Shown here: positions 33,519 to 42,314 of the stretch, one piece after another
Layout: every line of letters starts with the position of its first letter
Numbering within the stretch: the stretch's first letter is position 1
Assembly: GCA_963791625.1 (NCBI GenBank)
Contig: CAWBTA010000006.1
Coordinates: 310,001 to 374,000 of the forward strand
DNA from: JANMCE01 sp963791625
GTDB lineage: Bacteria > Actinomycetota > Acidimicrobiia > Acidimicrobiales > Ilumatobacteraceae
Length of the DNA stretch: 64,000 nucleotides
Direction of reading: 5' to 3'
Made by a program: the position numbers and the translations under genes
The notes under the pieces: generated by a model
What the model saw: only the letters and a program-made list of their open reading frames with translations
What the model was told of the DNA's origin: nothing
The model's database searches: none

Positions 33519-34518
33519 ACCGACTTCCCCAGCCACCTTCGCTCCGCCGCCGGCCCCGGCCGCGTCGCAGGGATACGCGGAGTACCCCTCCGGGTCGCAG
33601 CCACCGTTGCAGGTGCAACCACCGCTGCACCCAGCTCCGCCTGTAGCGCAGTATGCGCCCGAGCAGCCCTACGCGCCGCAGCAGTACGCGCCGCAAGCCG
33701 CTGCTCCGCAGTACGCACCGCAGCAGTATGCGCCCCAGCCCGCTGCTCCGCAGTACGCACCGCAGCAGTACGCGCCGCAACCCGCTGCTCCGCAGTACGC
33801 ACCGCAGCAGTACGCGCCGCAACCCGCTGCTCCGCAGTATGCGCCGCAGCAGTACGCGCCCCAGCCGGCCGCTCCGCAGTACGCACCCCAGCAGTACGCG
33901 CCGCAGCAGCCTGCGCCGGCCGCGCCCCCAGCGCCGAGCTCGGCTGATGCGCCCGCACCGATCCCCATGAAGATTGTGATCTCCGGTGGGTTCGGCGTGG
34001 GAAAGACGACGTTCGTCGGCACCATCTCCGACATTCCGCCGCTCACCACCGAGGCCGCCATGACCGGCATGGCCGTCGGTGTCGATGACCGCGGTCAGGT
34101 TTCCACCAAGACCACCACGACGGTGGCTATGGACTTCGGCCGCGTCGCCGTCGATCGCAGCCTCGTGCTGTACCTGTTCGGCACGCCCGGCCAGGACCGT
34201 TTCGGCTTCATGTGGGATGACCTGGTCACCGGTGCCCTCGGCGCCATCGTGCTGGTCGACACCCGTCGTCTCGACGACTGCTTTGCGGCCATCGACTACT
34301 TCGAGGATCGTCAGATCCCCTTTGTGGTCGTGCTGAACCGCTTCGACGGTCAGCTCATGCACAGTGTCGATGCCGTGCGCGCCGCACTGCAGCTCGACCC
34401 CGATGTCCCGATCGTCACCACCGACGCCCGCAACCGCCAAAACGTAAAGGAATCGGTCCTCGCCCTGCTCGATGTCGTGCTCAGCCGCGCCATCGCCCGC
34501 AACGGCCAAAGCCTCTAG
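33502..34518 (+). CDS. Conservon GTPase (CvnD-like) with QYAP-repeat N-terminus
   Basis: 338 residues, GTG start overlapping DUF742. The N-terminal 155 residues are low-complexity Pro/Gln/Ala/Tyr, mostly 14-residue QQYAPQPAAPQYAP repeats. The Ras-like GTPase domain (about 155-338) has P-loop GGFGVGKTTF, switch region DDRGQVSTKTTTTVAMDFG, G3 FGTPGQDRF and G4-type LNRFDG. In conservons the GTPase is switched by the CvnA kinase complex. The disordered repeat tail is unusual in length and may tether or cluster the GTPase. The last gene of the operon. Confidence 0.92.
   Translation: MYVHSEPTSPATFAPPPAPAASQGYAEYPSGSQPPLQVQPPLHPAPPVAQYAPEQPYAPQQYAPQAAAPQYAPQQYAPQPAAPQYAPQQYAPQPAAPQYAPQQYAPQPAAPQYAPQQYAPQPAAPQYAPQQYAPQQPAPAAPPAPSSADAPAPIPMKIVISGGFGVGKTTFVGTISDIPPLTTEAAMTGMAVGVDDRGQVSTKTTTTVAMDFGRVAVDRSLVLYLFGTPGQDRFGFMWDDLVTGALGAIVLVDTRRLDDCFAAIDYFEDRQIPFVVVLNRFDGQLMHSVDAVRAALQLDPDVPIVTTDARNRQNVKESVLALLDVVLSRAIARNGQSL
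33679..33888 (+). repeat. 42-bp coding tandem repeat, five full units
   Basis: Units begin CAGCAGTA at 33679, 33721, 33763, 33805 and 33847, exactly 42 bp apart, with a partial sixth unit at 33889. Each encodes QQYAPQ(P/A)AAPQYAP. High similarity makes length variation between strains likely. Confidence 0.92.
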
Positions 34519-34554
34519 GGAGACTGCTCGGCAGCCGCGGGTCGCCGGCGGATA

Positions 34555-34658
34555 TTTTGTTCTGTGTCCATCAGGGTTAACGCCCAGTAACAGTTCACAT
34601 TCGCCGGAACGGATGGTGAGTTCAGGCTGTACGTTAACCCTGATGGACTCAAACAAAA
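34555..34658. repeat. 104-bp inverted-repeat unit (MITE-like or terminator)
   Basis: The left arm at 34566-34582 (GTCCATCAGGGTTAACG) is repeated exactly, inverted, at 34632-34648. Beyond a 3-4 nt mismatch the arms continue as TTTTGTT and AACAAAA. The 49-bp centre is not symmetrical. It lies between the end of the conservon and the broken mobile-mystery-like gene. Terminal inverted repeats of about 28 bp around a short noncoding core suggest a miniature transposable element. A large bidirectional terminator is the alternative. No clear target duplication was seen. Confidence 0.6.
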
Positions 34659-34712
34659 CTGGTTGCTGCCTCGGTCGACGGGAGCGGAGTCGTAACACAC
34701 GTCGTCGTCGCC

Positions 34713-35056
34713 TGCCCTCGCTGTCCGCTGAGTGGAGAACGCTCGCACGAGGCACCAACACATAGTGAACGTCGGCGTCGACGACATCTGCGTATCGTCG
34801 GAGCACGTCAAGCTGGATGGTGCCGTTACGTTCGGATGCCTCGGCATAACTGACGGACGGCGGACCTGCTGAGGGCCATTCGTGTCGCGACATCGCTGGC
34901 GCTTAGCCCGCTTGCGACGCGAACTTCGGTGAGCCATCCCCGTCCTGGTGGTGCTGGCCAAGAAAGCATGACCGCCCAGCGGCGATGACGCTCGATGGTG
35001 CGGCGACGTTCCGCCTGAACTCGTAGACCCTTAGGCCGCGTTCTCACAGTGGGCAT
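34713..35056 (-). pseudogene. Broken 'mobile mystery protein A'-like HTH gene
   Basis: From an ATG at 35056 the frame reads ERHRRWAVMLSWPAPPGRGW and LTEVRVASGLSASDVATRMA, an Xre-like helix-turn-helix start typical of mobile mystery protein A. At about 34873 the frame breaks, and the rest (VSYAEASERNGTIQLDVLRR, YADVVDADVHYVLVPR) continues in another frame. After about 34713 the expected C-terminal tail is not recognisable. These proteins are found on mobile elements, usually with a Fic-domain partner (protein B), which is absent here. The adjacent inverted-repeat unit may have truncated it. Confidence 0.6.
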
Positions 35057-35168
35057 AGGTCGATACTGACAGCGAGGTGTGACAGAGTTCCCCGCCAGCG
35101 ACGGAACCCGGCCGGCCACGGGCCGAACTTGGTACCGTGGCGGGTCGTCTCGCAGAGGAGTGAACATT

Positions 35169-36152
35169 ATGGCTGTACTCGTTACCGGTGGCGCTGGCTA
35201 CATCGGCTCACACACCGTGCGCGCCCTGCGGGAAGTCGGGCGTGATGTGGTGGTGCTCGACAGTCTTGAGTTCGGCCACGTCGAGGCGATTCCAGGCATT
35301 GCGTTTGTGAAGGGCGACATCTCCGACGAGGCACTGATCGCCGACACGATTGCCACCTACAACGTCGACAGCATCATCCACTTCGCCGCGTACAAAGCGG
35401 CGGGGGAGTCGATGCACATGCCGGCGCGCTACTTCGACAACAACGTCACCAACGCCCACGCCATGTTGAAGGCGGCCGAGAAGGCTGGCGTGCGTCGCAT
35501 CGTGTTTTCCTCCACCGCAGCCGTCTACGGCACACCCGATGTCGTGCCGGTTGTCGAAACGGCACCGTTGCATCCCGAGAGTCCGTACGGCGAATCGAAG
35601 CTGATGTTCGAACGGATTTTGAAGTGGTTCGACTACGCCCACGACGTGCGTTCGGTCAGCTTGCGTTACTTCAATGCCGCCGGCGCAGCGATGGAAGGCG
35701 GGCTGGGGGAGGACTGGACGGTCACGGTCAACCTCGTACCTATCGTGATGAAGGCTGCGCTCGAGCGGCGTGGTCCGGTGGAAGTATTCGGCACCGACTA
35801 TCCGACGCCCGATGGCACGGCGATCCGCGACTACATCCATGTCGATGACCTTTCGGCCGCCCACGTAATGGCGCTGCGCTACCTGGAGGAAGGTGGGGAG
35901 ACAACCGCCATCAACCTCGGCACCGGCGTTGGCTCGTCGGTCAAGCAGGTGCTTGACGCCACCGAGCGCATCTCGGGCGTGCGGGTGCCGCAGATCATGT
36001 CGCCCCGCCGCGCCGGCGACCCCGTGCAGGTCTTCGCCGACAACACCACGGCCCGCAATGTGCTCGGTTGGACCCCTGTCTACGGCCTGGAAGAAATCAT
36101 CCAAAGCGCCTGGACCTGGCACTCCACCCACCCCAACGGCTTCTCCTCCTGA
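35169..36152 (+). CDS. galE: UDP-glucose 4-epimerase
   Basis: 327 residues from the ATG at 35169 (an open frame extends further upstream). Extended SDR epimerase: NAD-binding VTGGAGYIGSHTV, the Ser of FSSTAAVYG, catalytic SPYGESKLMFE (YxxxK), LRYFNAAGA and DGTAIRDYIHVDDL. Interconverts UDP-glucose and UDP-galactose for surface polysaccharides. A second, closely similar epimerase lies at 45.9-46.9 kb. Transcribed away from the inverted-repeat unit; it ends just before repeat C1. Confidence 0.94.
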   Translation: MAVLVTGGAGYIGSHTVRALREVGRDVVVLDSLEFGHVEAIPGIAFVKGDISDEALIADTIATYNVDSIIHFAAYKAAGESMHMPARYFDNNVTNAHAMLKAAEKAGVRRIVFSSTAAVYGTPDVVPVVETAPLHPESPYGESKLMFERILKWFDYAHDVRSVSLRYFNAAGAAMEGGLGEDWTVTVNLVPIVMKAALERRGPVEVFGTDYPTPDGTAIRDYIHVDDLSAAHVMALRYLEEGGETTAINLGTGVGSSVKQVLDATERISGVRVPQIMSPRRAGDPVQVFADNTTARNVLGWTPVYGLEEIIQSAWTWHSTHPNGFSS

Positions 36153-36171
36153 CCCCGCCTGCCCCCCGGTT

Positions 36172-36215
36172 CTGGCACCGTTCAACGTTGTCCTGCCACT
36201 TCGAACGGTGCCAGT
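36172..36215. repeat. Palindromic repeat family C, copy 1
   Basis: 44 bp with perfect 12-bp inverted arms (CTGGCACCGTTC and GAACGGTGCCAG) around a 19-bp centre. It is 43/44 identical, including the centre, to 37203-37246. The two copies bracket the AbiEi/DUF559-like gene. Confidence 0.9.
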
Positions 36216-36247
36216 ACGGCTTGAGGTAGTCTCACGGTCTTCCCCTC

Positions 36248-37192
36248 ATGTTGTTTGCGTTGGGAGGGATCTTGGAACAGGTCTTGGCGGATCAGTTAGC
36301 GGCTCATCACGGTGTGGTCAGTCGCGAGTGGCTCATGAATCACGGGTTCAGCGCTGCTCGAATCCGAACGATGCTGGAACACGGCGTGTTGATCGAGGTA
36401 CATCGGGCGGTCTATCGGGCTTCTTGCACGCCGATAACTGAGCTTCAGCAGATCGTTGGGCTTGCGTTGCGTTATGACGCGGTGGCATCACATGCCACGG
36501 CCGGTCGGATGGCGGGCCTGCGGAAACTCGGGCCGAACTGCGGGCTCGAGGTTTCCGCCCCCCGATCCCGGCGACCTGACTACAGCGACGCCCGTATGTA
36601 CGCCACCAGAGATCTGCATGGTCGCGACCTTCTCCGGCGACCTGATGGGGTTGTGCTGACGAGAGTGCCGCGAACAGTGTTCGATTTGGCCGCTCGGTTA
36701 CGACCACACGCGTTGGAATCGATCATCGAGCAGTGTCTCGGACAGAAGCTGTGTACCTTTGCCGACTTTGTTGAGGTGGATGATCGGCTCGGTCGGAAAG
36801 GTCGGCAGGGGAGTGCCCGCTTCGCTGAGGTGCTCGGCTCGCGAGATGGCAAGGCTCGACCGGTCGCGTCCGACTACGAGATGAGGTTCACGCGGGCGTG
36901 GGAGGCCGCTGGTCTTCCGCCGCTTGTGCGTCAGATGCCACTGGTGCTTCCGGGTGGCGAGGAAATTCATCCGGACTTTGCTGAACCCTCGCGGCGGTTC
37001 CTGGTGGAGGTTGATCACCGCACCTGGCACGGTGGGCACCAGGAGAACATGTATGACCGCTGGCGTGACCGGCAGTGCCATCTGCTCGGCTGGCATACCG
37101 AGAGGGTGAGTGACGACGACATCGACCTTCGTTTGCGGCGCACCCTCGCCGAGCTCGCCCGCATTTACCGATCCCTTCCCCTCGCGGCCTGA
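36248..37192 (+). CDS. AbiEi-like winged-helix plus DUF559/Vsr-like nuclease-fold protein
   Basis: 314 residues. The N-terminus resembles the AbiEi antitoxin winged helix (VVSREWLMNHGFSAARIRTM, then VLIEVHRAVYRAS), with the typical following region (ATAGRMAGL, then DGVVLTRVPRTVFDLAA). The C-terminus looks like a DUF559/very-short-patch-repair nuclease fold: PSRRFLVEVDHRTWHGGHQE, YDRWRDRQCHLLGW, then VSDDDID. Similar two-part proteins are frequent in actinobacteria as orphans without an AbiEii toxin, and function is unproved. Here the gene stands alone between two near-identical palindromic repeats. Confidence 0.75.
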   Translation: MLFALGGILEQVLADQLAAHHGVVSREWLMNHGFSAARIRTMLEHGVLIEVHRAVYRASCTPITELQQIVGLALRYDAVASHATAGRMAGLRKLGPNCGLEVSAPRSRRPDYSDARMYATRDLHGRDLLRRPDGVVLTRVPRTVFDLAARLRPHALESIIEQCLGQKLCTFADFVEVDDRLGRKGRQGSARFAEVLGSRDGKARPVASDYEMRFTRAWEAAGLPPLVRQMPLVLPGGEEIHPDFAEPSRRFLVEVDHRTWHGGHQENMYDRWRDRQCHLLGWHTERVSDDDIDLRLRRTLAELARIYRSLPLAA

Positions 37193-37202
37193 TTGCTGCG
37201 TA

Positions 37203-37246
37203 CTGGCACCGTTCAACGTTGTCCTGCCACCTCGAACGGTGCCAGT
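37203..37246. repeat. Palindromic repeat family C, copy 2
   Basis: Same 12-bp arms and centre as copy 1 with one C/T difference. It lies 10 bp after the AbiEi/DUF559-like gene and just before the mutase start. Direct orientation relative to copy 1, 1031 bp apart. Confidence 0.9.
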
Positions 37247-37272
37247 TCGGCAAGGGTGCGTACGATGACGGC

Positions 37273-38860
37273 ATGGGAACTGAGGGGAAGCGCACCGACT
37301 CGGGCATCGAGGTGAAGCCGCTGTATTCGGCCGATGATCTGAAGGGGTGGGACCCGGCCGCCCGGCTGGGCGATCCGGGCAAGCCGCCCTACACCCGGGG
37401 CGTCTATCCGACGATGCATCGCGGGCGATTGTGGACGATGCGCCAGTACGCCGGGTTCGGGTCGGCCGAGACCACAAACCAGCGGTTCAAGTTCCTGTTG
37501 CAGGCCGGACAGACCGGGCTGTCGTGTGCGTTCGATCTGCCGACGCAGATGGGGTACGACTCGGATCACCCCCGGGCCGAAGGTGAGGTCGGCAAGGTCG
37601 GCGTGGCAATCGATTCGATGGAAGACATGCGCCTGTTGCTTGGCCGGGTTGCCGCTCGACAAGGTGACCACCAGCATGACCATCAACTCCACCGCGGCAA
37701 TCCTGCTGTTGATGTATGAGTTGGTGGCCGAGGAGCAGGGCGTGTCGGGGAAGGACATTGCCGGGGGCACCATTCAGAACGACCTGTTGAAGGAGTACAT
37801 CGCCCGCGGTACCTACATCTATCCGCCCCGGCCGTCCATGCGGTTGATCACCGACATCTTCGCCTACTGCCAGTCGAACATCCCGCGCTGGAACACCATC
37901 AGCATCTCGGGCTATCACATTCGTGAGGCCGGCTCGACCGCGGTGCAGGAGATCGCGTTCACGATCGCGAACGGCATCGCCTACGTCGACGCGGCGATAG
38001 CCGCGGGCCTTGATGTTGATGACTTCGCTCCCCGGCTGAGCTTCTTCTGGAATGCGCACAACAACCTGTTCGAAGAGGTGGCGAAGTACCGAGCGGCGAG
38101 GCGGATGTGGTTCACGATCATGACGGAGCGTTTCGGGGCGAAGAAGGAAGCGTCAAAGCTGTTGCGCTTCCACACGCAAACAGGTGGCTCGACGCTCACC
38201 GCGCAACAGCCCGAGATCAACATCGTGCGAGTGGCCATCCAATCGATCGCGGCGGTCATGGGCGGCACGCAGAGTTTGCATACCAACGGCTTTGACGAGG
38301 CGCTCGGACTCCCCACCGAAAACGCGGCCAAGATCGCGCTCCGCACGCAGCAGATCATCGGCTACGAGTCGGGCATCGTCGATACACCCGACCCGCTCGG
38401 TGGCTCGTACTTCGTCGAGTCGCTCACGGACGAAGTTGAGCGGCTGGCGTGGGATTATCTCAAGCGGATCGATGAGCTCGGGGGAGCGGTGGACGCCATT
38501 GAGCAAGGCTTCCAGATGGATGAGATCGAGCAGGCCGCCTACGAGTACACCAAGTCGATCGATGATGACGAGAGAGTGATCGTCGCCGTCAACAAGTTCA
38601 CCGAACCGGAAGGTGTCGACCCCGTCGTGTTCCCCATCGACCCGGCATTGCAGCGCGACCAACTCACCCGCCTCGCTGCGTACAAGGCTCGGCGGAACGC
38701 CGACGACGTGGCCGCCCGACTCGCCGATGTCACTGCCGCCGCCCGTGGCACCGACAACCTCCTCATCCCGATGAAGGCGGCGCTGCGAGCCGACGCCACC
38801 CTCGGCGAAATCTCCGATGCCCTACGCGTGGTGTTCGGCGTCTATCACCCCGCCCGATAG
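37273..38860 (+). CDS. Acyl-CoA mutase large subunit (methylmalonyl-CoA mutase type), frameshifted
   Basis: Joined length about 529 residues. The first frame has YPTMHRGRLWTMRQYAGFGS, ETTNQRFKFLL and CAFDLPTQMGYDSDHP. At about 37640 (CTTGGCCGGG, one G too many) it jumps to a frame with AGLPLDKVTTSMTINSTAAI, TIQNDLLKEYIARGTYIYPP, ISGYHIREAGSTA and AVMGGTQSLHTNGFDEALGL. This is the substrate-binding TIM barrel of B12-dependent mutases. The C-terminal B12-binding domain is missing, so a separate small subunit must exist, and none follows. It could act on methylmalonyl-CoA, isobutyryl-CoA or a relative. The frameshift is probably a sequence error. Confidence 0.88.
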
Positions 38861-38875
38861 CGGCGGGCCGCTGCT

Positions 38876-38915
38876 GGTTTGGCAGCAGCCGATGTCGTCA
38901 TCACACCGTCTACTG
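38876..38915 (-). repeat. Intergenic palindromic repeat family B, copy 2 (reverse)
   Basis: On the minus strand: CAGTAGACGGTGTGATGACG then ACATCGGCTGCTGCCAAACC. More diverged than the other two copies, but it keeps the CAGTA start and TGCCAAACC end. It begins 15 bp after the mutase stop codon. Confidence 0.65.
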
Positions 38916-39056
38916 ACAGACGGCGAAAGCCAAAGGCGAAGCGGCGCACGTTTTGACAAATTCTTGAGGAAAGCTGGAGCGGCCGCGTCTTGGTTGAGGC
39001 CAAAGACGCTGGGAAGGTCGGGGTCGAGGATTCAATAGACGACGAGGCAGCGGCGG

Positions 39057-42000
39057 ATGACAACGTTCCAAGTGGTTCAACAGGGCTTCATCGACAGCTC
39101 GGTCGGCACGAGTTGGGTCTCGCGCGACCAGAGCGTGATGTTCCCGGCCGAGAGGGCCGACGCCCTCCAAGCGCTGCTGCTGTGGCGAGTGCGGCTGTGG
39201 AGTGACCTTGACACGGCCGAGTCCAATGCCCGCCGTCTGCATGCCGCGGCGCGCGACGCGGGTGTGGCCGAGTTCCCGCCGTCGGCCAGCACTTGGACGA
39301 TTCCGGGTGACGCCATGGTTGAGGTGGAAACGCAGGCGGCCGAAGGCAAGCGCCTGGTCGAAGTTATTGCACAGCTCCGCAAGGACCTTCGCTCCGACCA
39401 GCAGTCGCTGAAGGCGGTCAAAGGCGTCTTCAAGGCCAAGAAGATCGCAGCTCTCACCCATGACGTTCAGAAGAGCAAGCGCGAGCTCGAGGCCGCGCGC
39501 ATCGCACTGTCGCTGTGCGAGCAGCAAGGCTTGATCGCACTGGCGGAAGTGCGTCGCAGCGTGCATCGGCAGTTGGACGAGTCGAAGACCGCGGTTGGTC
39601 ATATCGAGCAGTTCGGCGCACCCGAGAGTCAGATGCCGTGGGAGCTGGCCCGCTGGAAGTCATGGTCGGCAGGCGACGAGGTGGCGGCGGACGAACTTCG
39701 CATCGGCACCCTGCGCGAGGGCGTGTCGGGCGATGTGCTCGACGCACCGTTGATGGTTCCGTTCATTGGCTCGGGACGGCCGATCGTGCTGGCCAGTCAG
39801 GGTGAGGACCAGCATCGTCAGGCCGCCGCGCTCATGCAGTCACTGGTGATCCGCACCATGACCATGTTCCCGCAGCAGGCTCGCTACACGCTGCTTGATC
39901 CGGCGGGCAACGGCCTGGCGTTTCCGATGGCCCGCATCGTGCCGAGAGTATCGGCGGGCACCGGTGACGTTCGACGCGATCTTGATGAGGTCACTCGCGA
40001 AATCCAGCGGATCGTGCGCACCTATCTTGATCCGAGTCGTCCGTCGTTCGAGGACATTCCCGATGAGATGCGCGCGGCCGAGCACTACCACTTCGTGTTC
40101 GTGGCCGACTTCCCCAACGGCTACGACCTGCGGGCCATCGAGGCGCTACAGACCATTGCTCGCACCGGTACGAAGGCCGGCGTGTATGTGATCGCCCACG
40201 TCAACAAGGACCGTGAACGCCAGACGCTCGGTGACATCGACCGGTATGGCCTGGAGGACGCGGTGGTCGTCGACATGGCCGACACCCAGGTGCAGTTCGG
40301 TGATGTGGGTGGCACGCTCGTGTTCGATGAAGCGCCGTCGGCCTCGTTGCAGGATGCCATCTTCACCCGCCTGAAAGCGGTGCCGCCCCGTGACCTGCCT
40401 ATTGCGTGGGATGACCTGAACGATCTGCCTGAATCGCAGTGGTGGCAGGAGACGAGTGAGCAGCTGATCAGCGCGCCCATCGGTCGATATGGCGCCAGCG
40501 AGCAGTTGAACGTGTGGTTCGGCACCGACCAGTGGCAAGAGCGCACGTGCGTGCACGGCATCTTGGGTGCGATGCCCGGTGCCGGCAAGTCGACGTTGTT
40601 CCATAACCTCATCACGGCGTTGGCCGTGCGCTACAGCCCCGACGAGTTGCGGTTCCACCTCATCGACGGAAAGTTCGGCGTGGAGTTCCAGCCCTACGCC
40701 CGCCTGCCCCACTCGTCGGTGGTGTCCCTGCGAACGTCGCCAGCAATGTCGCGCAGTGTGCTGGCTGATGTGGTGGCCGAGATGAGCCGACGCAACGCGG
40801 TGTTCGCCCGCGCCGGTGTGGTTGATCTGCCGAGCTATCGCCGCCAGGGCCAGCCCGAAGGCAACATGCCCCGCATGCTGCTTGTGGTGGATGAGTACCA
40901 GCAGTTGTTCGACGGAGATCGTGATGGCGAGGCCAGCGCGAACCTGCTGAGGCTGTCGCAGCAGGGGAGAAGCGCCGGTATCCACATGCTGCTGGCGTCG
41001 CAACGATTCGACACCGCCGGCATGCTGCATCGCGCCGACATCTTCGGCAACATGCACCTTCGTATCGCCATGCAACTCGCCCAGGCCGACGCGGCGACAC
41101 TCACCGATTTCGGGTTGAAGGGTCGACGCATGATCGCGGCAACGTGTGACCGGGTCGGGCATCTGGTGATGAACGAACGGGCCGGTGACGATGAAGCCAA
41201 CGTGAGCGGCAAGGCGGCGCTGCTTGATGCTGATCGTCGTGATGAGATCATCCGGGCGCTGGCCGACAGAGCCGTGGTGTGGTCGCAGGGTTCGTTCCGC
41301 GCACCCACCATCGTGTTCCACGGTCAGGCGCAACCCGAGCTGGTGGACAACCCGCACCTGCAAGGACTGCTTATGGCCGGCTCATGGCCCGACGCTCAAA
41401 CGCTCGAAGCATTGGCTCGTGGCGCCACTAACCGACGCGGCTTGGGCGTGTCGGATTGGCTGGCGGCCGAACGTCCGCTGGCGTTCTTCATGGGTCAGGA
41501 ATTCAACGTGCGGGGTCACGCGTCGGTCGTGGTGCGCCGTCGTGCCGCCGAGCACCTGTTGATCGTGGGCGAGCAGCACGAGGCGCGCCAGGCCATGGTG
41601 GCGGCATCACTGTTGAGCGCAGCGCTCATCGAAGCACCGGGTGGTGTTCGCATCTGGGTGAATGATCGCAGCGTCGAGCGCACCCCGTGGAGCGATGCCC
41701 TCGCCACGACGGTCGAGTCACTTAGCTCGCTCGGGTTCGATGTCCGTTTCGGCCGACTGGGCTCCGACCTGGAGGAGTTGATGCATCAGGCAGAAGCCGA
41801 GGTGCGTCGGCGCAGCGCACTCTCGGAGGCTGCCTTGGCCGATGAGCCGAGCATTTTGTTGGTGCTGGCGCAGCCCGATCGGGTTGTGGCTCTCCAGCGG
41901 GTGCCCGATGCGTTCGGCCGTACCGAATCCGAGCTTGGTACCTGCTTGCGGCAGGTGCTTGCCCTTGGTTCGTCGCTCGGCATTCATGTGATCATGGCGG

Positions 42001-42314
42001 CTACGTCGTTGGGCGTGCTGCGCAGTGTGCTGACCGACAAGGTGATTCAGACCGAGATCCGTCACCGGGTGGTGCTGCAGATGCCCGAGGACGATTCGTT
42101 CGTGCTCGTCCGCTCAGCGCTCGCCGCGCGGTTGCAGAGCGACGGCCCCCGACCGATCGCGGCACTGGCCTTCGACAGCCACCAGCAGAGCGCGGTGCGG
42201 TTCAAGCCGTACTGCCTGGCGTCGGGCGACGACACGGGCATCCGGCGGGCCGGCGCCGATCTGGTCGGCCAGATCGTAGCCATCGCCCGACAGCTCGGTG
42301 GCCGTCTTGGCTGA
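39057..42314 (+). CDS. FtsK/EccC-like multi-domain ATPase, module copy 1
   Basis: 1085 residues, apparently soluble (no membrane helix seen). The N-terminal 95 residues are variable. A coiled coil spans about 105-195 (EVIAQLRKDLRSDQQSLKAV). Three RecA-like regions follow. The first (about 230-385) lacks a P-loop but keeps ARYTLLDPAGNGLAFPMARI and FVFVADFPNGYDL. The middle one is intact: Walker A GAMPGAGKST (about 504-513), HLIDGKFGVEFQPYARLPHS, Walker B MLLVVDEYQQL (about 607), then GIHMLLASQRFDTAGM. The C-terminal one (about 790-1085) is degenerate (HLLIVGEQHEARQAM). Three domains with one active site recall EccC/EssC of type VII secretion, but the transmembrane and FHA parts are absent. First gene of a three-gene operon. 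Confidence 0.8.
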   Translation: MTTFQVVQQGFIDSSVGTSWVSRDQSVMFPAERADALQALLLWRVRLWSDLDTAESNARRLHAAARDAGVAEFPPSASTWTIPGDAMVEVETQAAEGKRLVEVIAQLRKDLRSDQQSLKAVKGVFKAKKIAALTHDVQKSKRELEAARIALSLCEQQGLIALAEVRRSVHRQLDESKTAVGHIEQFGAPESQMPWELARWKSWSAGDEVAADELRIGTLREGVSGDVLDAPLMVPFIGSGRPIVLASQGEDQHRQAAALMQSLVIRTMTMFPQQARYTLLDPAGNGLAFPMARIVPRVSAGTGDVRRDLDEVTREIQRIVRTYLDPSRPSFEDIPDEMRAAEHYHFVFVADFPNGYDLRAIEALQTIARTGTKAGVYVIAHVNKDRERQTLGDIDRYGLEDAVVVDMADTQVQFGDVGGTLVFDEAPSASLQDAIFTRLKAVPPRDLPIAWDDLNDLPESQWWQETSEQLISAPIGRYGASEQLNVWFGTDQWQERTCVHGILGAMPGAGKSTLFHNLITALAVRYSPDELRFHLIDGKFGVEFQPYARLPHSSVVSLRTSPAMSRSVLADVVAEMSRRNAVFARAGVVDLPSYRRQGQPEGNMPRMLLVVDEYQQLFDGDRDGEASANLLRLSQQGRSAGIHMLLASQRFDTAGMLHRADIFGNMHLRIAMQLAQADAATLTDFGLKGRRMIAATCDRVGHLVMNERAGDDEANVSGKAALLDADRRDEIIRALADRAVVWSQGSFRAPTIVFHGQAQPELVDNPHLQGLLMAGSWPDAQTLEALARGATNRRGLGVSDWLAAERPLAFFMGQEFNVRGHASVVVRRRAAEHLLIVGEQHEARQAMVAASLLSAALIEAPGGVRIWVNDRSVERTPWSDALATTVESLSSLGFDVRFGRLGSDLEELMHQAEAEVRRRSALSEAALADEPSILLVLAQPDRVVALQRVPDAFGRTESELGTCLRQVLALGSSLGIHVIMAATSLGVLRSVLTDKVIQTEIRHRVVLQMPEDDSFVLVRSALAARLQSDGPRPIAALAFDSHQQSAVRFKPYCLASGDDTGIRRAGADLVGQIVAIARQLGGRLG

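Noticed and set aside
33679..33930. Regularly spaced repeats as a possible CRISPR
   Set aside because: The repeats are contiguous 42-bp coding units with no unique spacers, inside the GTPase gene.
33475..34893. Long antisense frame opposite the conservon GTPase
   Set aside because: Only its first 60 codons (the end of the mobile mystery-like remnant) look real; the rest mirrors the QYAP repeats and GTPase.
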